This document shows positions 1-7,637 of a DNA stretch of 21,422 bases, in pieces; the stretch's first letter is position 1; the number at the start of each line of letters is the position of its first letter. The position numbers were made by a program, and so were the translations under genes. The DNA comes from Chrysochromulina tobinii (lineage: Eukaryota; Haptophyta; Prymnesiales; Chrysochromulinaceae): contig JWZX01000620.1 of NCBI GenBank assembly GCA_001275005.1, forward strand, positions 1 to 21,422, written 5' to 3'. Below the pieces are notes generated by a model that was given only the letters and a program-made list of their open reading frames with translations, was not told the DNA's origin and did not search any database.

Positions 1-1763
1 ATCGAGCAGCTGCAAGTGCGATGTCTTCATCTTCGCGATGACCTTCTCGATCGTGAGCGAGTGCAAGTTGACAGAGGGGCGCACCGTCCAAATGAGCAGC
101 CCGTACTCGTCGACACGAAACTTGAGGAACTCGAGTCCGGTCAGAGGTGGGAAGAGCACCTCGGCCTCGTGAGGGTACTGCGAGAGCCACTTGAGGTCCG
201 CGCCGCGATCGATGAGGCCCTGCGTGATCTCGAGTATCATGGGCGTCGTCGTATTATCCTTGGTGGCGTAGCGCCGGGCTTCCTCAAACTTGGTGGACGC
301 CGACGAAAAGCCGTACTCGATGCCGCCACGTGCATTATCCATCCCCTTGTTGCGCATTTTCTTGGGCATGGTGCGATGCGCGATGCCGCGGTAGACCATC
401 TGAACTTTCGCGAGCTTACCCAGCTTGAGCACCGCCGAGTTGATCACGTGCAGCGTCGTCGTGTACAGGTTGCCAAACGTGTGGCCCGTGATGCTCACAT
501 CATCGAGATTCATCGTCAACGCCCGATTCTTTTGAACGTCGGTCGACGGGTTTTCCTTCTGAGCTGCCTCCTTCTCGCGCGCCTTCTTCTCATCCTCATC
601 TTGCTGCTCCTTCAGCTTCTTAGAGAGCTCTTCGGACGAATGCCGCTGCTGCTCGTCGCTCTCGCCGCCGCGCAGCATGCCGATCACGCGCAGCACTTCG
701 TTGTACTTGGAGTACATTGGGCCGGTGTACAGGCGTGCTGCGATGAGCTCTTCCTGGATCAGCGGGTCGAGGTCCTTCTCACGCAGCTGCGCGTTGACCT
801 CGTTAACTTTGTCATCGTACTTTTTGAGCAGAATGATTTGGCGCCTCGCGCGCCGAGGCGACTTCTTCTCGTCCGCATCGTCCGCACCGTCCGCCTCGGC
901 AGCGATGTGAGCTGCCATGTCATCTGCCGCGATATCCGGAGTGATCTCAGCGTCATCGATGCCGGCGTCGTGTGCCCCAGGGGCGGTGGGCGGCGGCATG
1001 GATGATTGGGACGCTCGCGACTCGGAGTCTATCTGTGACGCACCGCCTAATTCCGAGCGATCGCTCTCCTTGCCGAGCGGCACGCCGTGGAATTTCGGCT
1101 TGGAGGGCCATTGGGGCACTTTGCCGAGGTAACCGAGCTTTCGAAGGTTGTCCATCGACCCGTTCTTGCTGCGAACAGGGAGGCCACACAGAGGCACGCA
1201 GGGAGATCACTCGGAGATCGGATGAGGGAGGCATGCAGGGAGATCACATCACACGGAGATCTGACGAACCTGAGCTCCTCAAGCTTTTTATCGGTCGGGT
1301 CGACGACGAACCAGTACTCGAGCTCAGACGTGGTGTAGGTGTAGTAGTTCGCCTCCTTCGCCTCCACGCGGAAGATCGCCGTCGCGTCCTTCGAAAGGTT
1401 TGAATTGCAGTGCTCGTTCTCCATCGCCACGCGCAAATTCGGGTTCGGGGGGCCAAGGAACCCATCCAGACCCTCGTAGAAGGTCGAGATCTCGCCAAAC
1501 TTGAGCGAGCCCTCGCCGTCCTCGAAGAAATCCTCCTCTGAGCGCAGTGAAGGCACGTTGCCAGAGTTGCTTGGTCCCTCCGCCGCAGCCTGAGGGGTAG
1601 CTGCAGCGTCTTCTGCAATGCCCGAATCCAGTTTGGCCTTCTTGGGCTTTGGCTCCTTCACCTCCTCTAGAGCCTGTAGCTGTTGCTCGAGATCTTGTAG
1701 CTCGCGACGGAGCTCTTCTATCTTGCGGCGGAGGTCACTGGCCAGTGGATCCTCGCCTTCCAT
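1..1763 (-). CDS. ADP-ribosyltransferase-domain protein, two exons, C-terminus cut by window edge
   Basis: Exon 1 is 1270-1763 and exon 2 is 1-1168. The 101-base intron starts GTTCGT, ends TTCGCAG, and splicing restores the frame, giving 554 codons with no stop before the left edge. The N-terminus has a Leu/Glu/Gln coiled coil (about residues 8-34) and a KPKKAK basic patch. A region around FYEGLDGFLGPPNP follows, which I recognise only as conserved-looking. The C-terminal part carries the R-S-E signature of arginine-type mono-ADP-ribosyltransferases: YRG (Arg at 388-390), GFSSAST (301-306 for the two Ser) and YPHEAEVLFPPLT with an E-x-E pair (160-168). Members transfer ADP-ribose from NAD+ to a protein side chain; the target here is unknown. 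A charged region with a KKLKEQQDEDEKK-type helix lies between. An in-frame ATG at 1889 is a possible earlier start; 1763 is preferred because the protein composition changes there. Confidence 0.8.
1169..1269 (-). other. Intron of the ADP-ribosyltransferase-domain gene, built from two imperfect repeat copies
   Basis: GT-AG intron with phase 2 junctions. Most of it is two imperfect direct copies of a 37-39 base unit, at about 1192-1228 and 1229-1267 (plus strand AGGCAYGCAGGGAGATCAC, then CGGAGATC). Exon frames on both sides only join if this segment is removed. Confidence 0.75.
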
Positions 1764-1847
1764 CCGAGAGAGAGGAAGAGTCGATCGAACCTCGGTATGC
1801 AAGAGGGCGTGCGTGCGTAGCGTGCGCTTGGAGATCCGTCCGGACAA

Positions 1848-1857
1848 CAAGTCAAGG
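1848..1857 (-). promoter_or_regulatory. CTTGA-type motif upstream of the ADP-ribosyltransferase gene
   Basis: The minus strand reads CCTTGACTTG, 85-94 bases upstream of the ATG at 1763. The same pentamer, in the same orientation relative to the gene, lies before three other genes in this window. Its role is inferred from recurrence only. Confidence 0.3.
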
Positions 1858-2075
1858 AACTCCGCGGGGCAAAAAGATGACGTGGTCAATTAGTAAGTCA
1901 GTTTCGTCGCGGTCCTCCGGAACCTTACCAGTGCGTCACTTCACCGTCTCAAAGAACGGCTCCGCACCCAAGCAAGCAAGCAAGCCCGCACCCCTCGGTC
2001 GCCACAAGTACTGACGTGGCACGAGTTTTAAAACGTGTGTAGTGGCCTGGTCGGAGGCTGTGGCGCTCGGGCGCG

Positions 2076-2774
2076 TCATGAATTCGGCGGAGCCACGTCA
2101 GCAGCGGCAGCCCCCGTGAGCACCTCGAGGCCGTAGATGCGGTCGGAGCGCGCGACCACAATGTGCATCGGCGACAGGCCGTTGGCATAAATCTCCCACT
2201 GGATCTTGAGCGCCTTTTCGAAGTCCCTCACCCAACCTTTGGTGTCAAATAAGGGCATGGTCAAGCGATTGCGCGCGAGCTTCTTGCGCAGCAGGCGCAG
2301 CTGCTTCGAGCCCATATTCCCACGCTCGCTCGACAGCTCGTCGTCTGTTGAGGTCGGAGGCGTGATCAGCACCTTCTCGGCCGCCTGCATGATGTCGGAG
2401 ACCGACAGCTGCACCGCATTCGGTGGCAGATGCCCGAGGAGCTGCTGCGTGAGCTCGGAGCTGCGTGCGCTGAGCTCGGCCTGCGGCAGCGCCGACGTGC
2501 TCATCGACGTGACAACGTACCGCAGAAAGTTGGGAAGGTCCTGACGCTCGATGGTTCCACCGATGCCAACAGCACTGAAGCGGCTGAAGGCGGCCTGCGT
2601 TGCCGTGAGCTGCTCGCGGCGCACCTGCTCAGGAGGTATTAGTGTGTTTGCAACACGCACGACCAGCGCGCAGCAAAGGCATGCACACGAAGTACGCGCA
2701 GCAAAGGTGCGGCGCAACAACGGCGGGGCAGCAGTCCGAGAGGCGCCGCGACGCATTGTTAGCCAAGGCCGCAT
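2076..2774 (-). CDS. Protein with an orphan O-GlcNAc-transferase-like C-terminal tail
   Basis: A single ORF of 232 aa. Residues about 165-215 (KKLARNRLTMPLFDTKGW, then an acidic helix with WEIYANG and P-H) resemble the extreme C-terminus of GT41 enzymes (OGT/SPINDLY-like), where a PLF-[DN]-T-K motif precedes a WE-x-YA-G helix. The UDP-GlcNAc-binding catalytic lobes and TPRs are absent, so no transferase activity is predicted. The middle (about 58-140) is helical and vaguely EF-hand-like (GIGGTIERQDLPNFLRYV), but lacks acidic ligands. The N-terminus (1-44) is rich in Arg, Ala and Cys and could be a targeting peptide. It could also be non-coding: ACTAATACCTCCTGAGCAG at 2629-2647 (minus strand) looks like a branch point and acceptor, which would begin an exon at VRREQL. 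The gene ends about 310 bases before the next minus-strand start and lies 57 bases after the EF-hand gene. Confidence 0.6.
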   Translation of the reverse strand: MRPWLTMRRGASRTAAPPLLRRTFAARTSCACLCCALVVRVANTLIPPEQVRREQLTATQAAFSRFSAVGIGGTIERQDLPNFLRYVVTSMSTSALPQAELSARSSELTQQLLGHLPPNAVQLSVSDIMQAAEKVLITPPTSTDDELSSERGNMGSKQLRLLRKKLARNRLTMPLFDTKGWVRDFEKALKIQWEIYANGLSPMHIVVARSDRIYGLEVLTGAAAADVAPPNS

Positions 2775-2831
2775 TCACGTTCACACTTCAGGGCGGTTTC
2801 GCCTGCAGCCATAAACCCAATTATCACACAT

Positions 2832-3542
2832 CTACGCTGGTTCTGAACCACGATCTCCTGGCGATCTCGCGTCGGCCCTATCATCGTCATCGTCCAACAG
2901 CCCGCCCATGAACTCATCTCGCGTCAGCGCATGGTCCCCGTCCTCGTCAAGACCCACCAGAAACTCTCGCAGCTCTTCATCGCTCAGGGGTTCGCCCAAG
3001 TGGGTCAGCATGTGTTCCAAGTCCGCAATCTCGGCGCCCCTCAGCACGCCATCACCGTCCACGTCAAGCATGAGGAATGTGTCGGAGAGCTCCTCGCGCC
3101 GCTCCTCGGGCGGGTGCTCCCTGTAGAAGCTCTCCAAGACGTCCCCTAGCGACCGCGCTGTGAAGCCGCGCTCGCCCGAATTCCGCAGCAGCCGCGTGTA
3201 CTGGTCGACCTCTGCTTCGGAAGGGTTGGCGCCGGCCAGACGCATGTAGGTTGCGAGCTCGGCAAACCCTTTGAGACCGGTGCCCTCCTCATCGCCTAGG
3301 TTTGCAAAGACCTCCTTTGCGCGCGAGCGTGTGCGCAATCGTGCGTTGTGGTCGTCCAGATAGAGGTTTGAGGCTGCATGCTGCTTGACCGTGTGCACTT
3401 TCGGGCTGTCCTCATGGATGTCAAAGGTGAAGGGTTCGGGTGTGGATGATAGTGGCGGAGCTCGGCGCAACGTCCAAGCAATGGAGGCGACGAAGAGGCT
3501 GCCAATGAGGGCGCGCTCGACAATAAGTAAGACGCTTGCCAT
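2832..3542 (-). CDS. EF-hand calcium-binding protein with N-terminal membrane segment
   Basis: 236 aa with the calmodulin-like layout of paired EF-hands. Two canonical loops are visible: DVDGDGVLRGAE (160-171) and DEDGDHALTRDE (199-210), each with acidic residues at positions 1, 3, 5 and 12. Two degenerate hands precede them (about 75-105 and 112-140), with loops that lack acidic ligands, so only the C-terminal lobe should bind Ca2+. Residues 5-26 (LLIVERALIGSLFVASIAW) form a probable signal anchor followed by RR, so the protein is likely membrane-tethered. A run of acidic residues (217-221) follows the last hand. The start at 3542 is the first ATG and places the hydrophobic segment at the N-terminus. 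It faces the ankyrin gene across 231 bases. The target and the location of the EF lobe are unknown. Confidence 0.85.
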   Translation of the reverse strand: MASVLLIVERALIGSLFVASIAWTLRRAPPLSSTPEPFTFDIHEDSPKVHTVKQHAASNLYLDDHNARLRTRSRAKEVFANLGDEEGTGLKGFAELATYMRLAGANPSEAEVDQYTRLLRNSGERGFTARSLGDVLESFYREHPPEERREELSDTFLMLDVDGDGVLRGAEIADLEHMLTHLGEPLSDEELREFLVGLDEDGDHALTRDEFMGGLLDDDDDRADARSPGDRGSEPA

Positions 3543-3773
3543 TTCAAGTAAGTCAAGTCAAGTCACGTCTGCCTACGATTACATTTCGACACGACAACAG
3601 GGACTCTCGTCGTTCGCAGTTCCACATTCACTTTGCCCGACTCGTTAACTTTCGCCGTGCCGTACATGTAACGTCCGCGCTCGACCGAACACTGACCGAA
3701 CTTTCTTCGCTTTTGCGAATCCACGGTGCCGTCCACTTGCGCCGGTGCACTATCCGGATAGGAAGCCGGCCGA
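3543..3773. promoter_or_regulatory. Divergent promoter region between EF-hand and ankyrin genes
   Basis: 231 bases between two opposite ATGs. It holds a CTTGA-type direct repeat (3546-3562, read on the minus strand directly upstream of the EF-hand ATG) and a GTACATGTAAC motif at 3662-3671. No TATA box is obvious. Confidence 0.45.
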
Positions 3774-5189
3774 ATGTCTGAAATCAGATGCTCGGTCAGG
3801 CTTGAGCGGGTCTCTCGGAAGACTCAGGACGACGATGAGTCGGAAGACTACCCTGAACACCTTGAACTTGACGTGTTTCGCGATGGCATGGCATCCTATC
3901 CGACTCCGTGGACGCTCTCGTGGCTCCGCTTCTGCTACACGTGCCAGTCGAGCAAAGCAAAGCTAAACTCCGCCGACCAGGAGCTCGAGCTCATCATCAA
4001 TCTGGTAGGTGCCACGGTGCTGCACTATGCCGTCCTCCAGGGAGAGACGCGCGCGGGTCAAGACGCGGTCAAGACGCTCCTCGACCGCAAAGCCTCCGTG
4101 AACGCCGTCAATTTCGATGGCCGCACGCCGCTGATGCTGGCGGCCATGTGCGGGCATGTCGAAATCGCGGAGCTGCTCCTCAACGCTGGCGCGAATATCG
4201 ACGTGGTCGATGCATGGCATATGATCAACGTGGTCGATGCATGGGGATATGATGCGGCGGAGTGGGCCAAAGTGCGCGAGCGCAAGAGCATCAGTCTCAA
4301 GCTGGAGGAGGCGCGCAAGAGCATCAGTCGCAAGCTGAACAAGGCAGAACGATCAAGGCAGGAGGGTCAAAACATGGTCTCTGAACCAGCAGCAGCAGCA
4401 ACAGCAGCAGCAACAGCAGCAACAGCAGCAACAGCAGCAACAGCAGCAACGGCCGCAACGGCCGCCGGCGCGAAAAACCGCCGCAGCAACCGCCGCAGCA
4501 TCAGCCTCAGCAGGAATCTGAAGCGTTCAGAGAATTTTGCCACACCGTCCCCTGCCCGTCTCCCTGCCCCCGGCGGCACATGGGCAAGGACACCGACGTC
4601 TCCCGACCGTAAGGCCTCGGTCGATGTGCTCACCCGACTGGTTGCAGCGACGCAGCCCGAAGAGGACGCGGAACGCCTGGTGGCGGTGACGCTGGCGGAA
4701 GAGGAGGCGCGGGCCGCGCTCGTCGCCGCCCAGGAGAGTTCACCCTTACGTCAAAGAGATGCTCGCAGTGCGCTCGTCGACGCCCAGCAGCGCAAAGCCA
4801 GGCTGCAACAGAAGGCGTGCCTGCGGCTGCTCTGCCCTCCTCTCGCGTCGGTGTGGGGTCGAGCGCTGCAGCGAGCGCGGCGGCACGGCTGGACGATCAC
4901 GATCTTGCTGTTGGCCGCGCTCGTGCTCGCCCTCCTCGTACGGGTGCACCGGCATCGAGACGAGATCCGCGGGGCGGTGCACCAAGCTGCCGCGGGCACC
5001 TCTGCAGCAGTCCGCGAAGAAGTCGTGCCCCGGCTCGGCGAAGAATGGAGTCGCGTCGTCTGGGCGAATTCGCAGGCGACCCGTTTGCGCCACTACCTCG
5101 ACAGCGCTGTCTACGCGGCGACGCATTCGCCGACGCTTCCGCCGCATCCGCCGCCGCCGCCGCCGCCACCGCATTGCCGTGCGCGGTAA
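3774..5189 (+). CDS. Ankyrin-repeat protein with C-terminal membrane segment
   Basis: 471 aa. Ankyrin repeats run from about residue 77 to 165: one with TVLHYAVLQG, one with DGRTPLMLAAMCGHVEIAELLLNAGANI (the clearest, 115-142), and a partial one ending YDAAEWA. A 27-base tandem duplication inserts a second VVDAW-containing segment (143-156) into the last repeat. A Lys/Ser/Arg linker with two KSIS copies follows, then an Ala/Thr tract (206-231) encoded by CAGCAA repeats, a Ser/Arg basic region, an Ala/Glu coiled-coil-like region (285-345) and a hydrophobic segment WTITILLLAALVLALLVRV (373-391). About 80 residues follow, ending in a proline run, so this is a single-pass rather than a strict tail-anchored protein. 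Ankyrin repeats bind proteins; the partner is unknown. An unseen intron near 4005 is possible because the first repeat is abrupt. Confidence 0.75.
   Translation: MSEIRCSVRLERVSRKTQDDDESEDYPEHLELDVFRDGMASYPTPWTLSWLRFCYTCQSSKAKLNSADQELELIINLVGATVLHYAVLQGETRAGQDAVKTLLDRKASVNAVNFDGRTPLMLAAMCGHVEIAELLLNAGANIDVVDAWHMINVVDAWGYDAAEWAKVRERKSISLKLEEARKSISRKLNKAERSRQEGQNMVSEPAAAATAAATAATAATAATAATAATAAGAKNRRSNRRSISLSRNLKRSENFATPSPARLPAPGGTWARTPTSPDRKASVDVLTRLVAATQPEEDAERLVAVTLAEEEARAALVAAQESSPLRQRDARSALVDAQQRKARLQQKACLRLLCPPLASVWGRALQRARRHGWTITILLLAALVLALLVRVHRHRDEIRGAVHQAAAGTSAAVREEVVPRLGEEWSRVVWANSQATRLRHYLDSAVYAATHSPTLPPHPPPPPPPPHCRAR
4387..4450 (+). repeat. CAG/CAA microsatellite encoding Ala-Thr
   Basis: CAGCAGCAA-type trinucleotide array inside the ankyrin gene. 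It is read in the GCA/ACA frame, so it encodes alanine with periodic threonine instead of glutamine. Confidence 0.9.
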
Positions 5190-6069
5190 AGACCTGCAAC
5201 CTGGTGGAAGGCAAGGGCAGGCCGGTTTGAGTTGGCGGGACACAGGGCATGAGACGCATGGGCGTGGCTTCAGATTCTATCAGCACATGCTGAAGGTGCG
5301 TCATGAATTGAAGGTGAGGTCCATCGCACCGGTGATTCGACTCCTCTACTGCATCCAGTGTTCCGATCACGCATCCCTGAGCTCAGTTTTGGTCGTCCAC
5401 GAGTGGCCATCCATGAGGATCTGGATGCGGTGCACTCGGGATATCCTATGTTCGCAGCCCGAGCATCTGATCAGCCGCCAAATTCGTGCCAGGACGGTCC
5501 GGGACGAGCCAGCAAGGGCCTGGACAGGCGCCATTCGGATTTTTGGTTATTGTCGCTAACCCCACTTTCTCTCTGACAGTGTGCATGCGCGTACACACGG
5601 CGGTATCCGCGACGTGTTACGTATTTCCCCGCGGCCCTCCCGGGTGTGAGATATGGACTATGGTATTGCGGACGGATTCCGCGCCGCGGCGGCGAGCGGA
5701 GAGATCCGCATGGCCGGCGATTTCAAGTGCGATTTCAAGTGCGATTTCCGAAAAAGTGGATCCGATTTTTCTTTCCTTTCGTCGGAACGATCGTTAGGGA
5801 TTTAGGCCCATCGCCCATCGGGCGTTAAAATGGCCGTGTTTCTGTTTGCTGCTCAAACATAGAAGTCACCCACCGCGCACCGGTGTATAGCGCTTAAAGA
5901 TCCGTGCTCGGCGCTGCGCCGTGGAGGCCGTGCTGCGCGATATTGAACGCGCCCGCGCTCCGACGCGGGATCGCGGATGCACCACATGCTCCTGCGGGTA
6001 ACCTGTGCGCGGCCCTCCATCCCTCAGGTGACAAAGTTTGTTCTCGTCCGCTCAAGCGCTTCTTTTCCA
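5190..6069. other. Gene-poor interval with short repeats
   Basis: About 880 bases between the 3' ends of the ankyrin gene (plus) and the coiled-coil gene (minus), so a convergent junction. The short ORFs have no recognisable protein character. It contains a 12-base tandem repeat at 5717-5750, the palindrome AACGATCGTT at 5787-5796 and a CGCCCATCGGGCG inverted repeat at about 5812-5824. No RNA gene was seen. Confidence 0.5.
5717..5750 (+). repeat. 12-base tandem repeat
   Basis: Unit GCGATTTCAAGT, two exact copies (5717-5728, 5729-5740) and a partial third that diverges after GCGATTTC. Confidence 0.9.
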
Positions 6070-7435
6070 TTATTCAGGCCACGCCTGCGTGAGCGCAAGA
6101 GAGGCGGTTGCGTAGCCCTTCGCTGCAGTGATCATTGGCATCAGCCATGCGGCAAGAGAGCCATCGGCGTTACTTTCGCCATCTAGTGCTTCCCCTGCCT
6201 TAGTCACAGCTTGCCATGCCCGCTTCGCCACCTCGCGTCGACCTGCTGCCTCGTGCGTCCATCGCATTTCATTGGCAGCACTCGCCCCCTGGGCTAGAAT
6301 AGCACCCCCTTGTTGGAGGAATTTTCGCAGCGGCTCGATCATCGCAAGCGCCTCCTTGACCTCGGCTTCCTCGTGCAATGCCCGTTTTCGCCACGAGGAG
6401 CGTTCGTCTGCAGCTAAAAGGTAGTCCGCCGTGAGTCGCCTCTCCTGCTCAGCGCAAATTGCCTCCAGCTCAGCAATCCTCGCCCTTGCATTCGCAAGCG
6501 CCCTCGATCCGGTGGCCTTCTCCTCGGCAAGCGCTCGCGCATGCTCGTCCCTGAGCTTGGGCAGTTCTGGGGCTAGTGCGTTGAGCTGGGCACGAAGCGC
6601 TAGAGTCTGGCGCTGCTCCGTGGCCCAGCGCCAAGGTCAGCCGGTCTCTGTCAGCAACACATGCTGTGAGCCGCTCCTTGAGCACCTGGCGCTCATCGAG
6701 CAACCTGCTCAGCTGACTGTCTAAAGCATCTTTCGCACCACGCTCGCCCTCCAGCTCAAGGCCTGCCCGCTGAAGGGTCGCTCGCACCAACGAAAGCTCC
6801 TCCTGCAGCGCCGCCACGTCCATGGAGAGGCGCCGCCGCTCGCCTGAGAGACGACGATCCCGATCCGCAAATCGTAAATCGTTTTCAGATTTATGCGTTT
6901 GAGTCTCTGCGAGCCTCTGCTTCAGCTGCTCGATGACCTCCTCGGACTCCCGACGCGATGCCTCTGCCATCGCCTTCTGCTCTCTAAGCTCGAGTTTCAA
7001 CCGTTTGCACTCGTCGTCCACGCTCACAACATGCTTTATAATGCGACCTCGACTCCCCTCAACCACCTTCAATTCCGCTGCGAGCTTGTCCCGGTCGGCA
7101 CGCAGCCCGAAAGTTACCGCCTCAACCATGTCCTCCTTACGAAGCCGATGCTCCTGAATCTCTTGGAGGAGCGACTCGCGCTCTTGCAGGAGTAAAGTAA
7201 CCTGCGCGTGGAGCGGCCGATGAGCAGGCTTGACGGTACAGATGGGCTCCTGTCCGTCGGAGTAGTCGAGGATGGTGCTCGTCACACTCATCGCGCTCGT
7301 TGTGCCGTACTGCTGCTCTAGACGGTGCCGTGAAGCGAGGCGTTGGCTGCTGAGCGAGTCCGAGATTGCCAGGCTGGCCGAGGCGCTGGCCGCGGAGCTG
7401 TCGCGAACGACATGCTGGGCGCTGGTGTGCATCAT
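6070..7435 (-). CDS. Coiled-coil protein, reading frame joined by a 70-base intron or broken by a frameshift
   Basis: The upstream frame runs from ATG 7435 to about 6616 and a second frame from about 6640 to the stop at 6070. The junction is explained by a GT-AG intron at 6616-6685 (phase 0, starts GTGCTC, ends CGGAG, contains a CTGAC branch-like site), which gives a 431 aa protein. Alternatively a one-base shift near 6630-6640 is a real mutation or a sequence error, because the putative intron also reads as heptad-like protein (LKERL, ADRDRLTLAL). Residues 1-75 are Ser/Ala/Thr-rich. From about 80 to 345 the protein is a long charged coiled coil (LLLQERESLLQEIQEHR, RRLSGERRRLSMDVAALQEEL and similar), followed by a shorter helical C-terminus. 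No family was recognised. It is head to head with the SPATA4-type gene, so a cytoskeletal or axonemal role is possible, but this is inference from position only. Confidence 0.65.
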
Positions 7436-7637
7436 TCGGAGCTCGTGTTCGCTCTATGCACGCACAGCGAGGTTGAAGGAGCGCCCTATTTGAGCCACGG
7501 GATAGCACACCTAGCGTTCGACAAAATGGCAAGAGAGGGCAGGGAATGCTTCTCGACCTGTGGGGAAAATGGTGTGTTCGGGTGGGAGTTGTCGTTGTTG
7601 TGGAGCCTCTGTCGGTCGCCTGCGCTGAGCGCAAAGC
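7436..7637. promoter_or_regulatory. Divergent promoter region between coiled-coil and SPATA4-type genes
   Basis: 202 bases between opposite ATGs with no other coding content. No strong core element was seen. Confidence 0.4.

Noticed and set aside
16-1005. Long plus-strand open frame of 329 codons
   Set aside because: It is the complement of exon 2 of the ADP-ribosyltransferase-domain gene, and its translation is Arg/Leu-rich without any motif.
5320-5360. Possible tRNA B-box (GGTGATTCGACTCC)
   Set aside because: No acceptor stem, anticodon arm or A-box can be paired around it.
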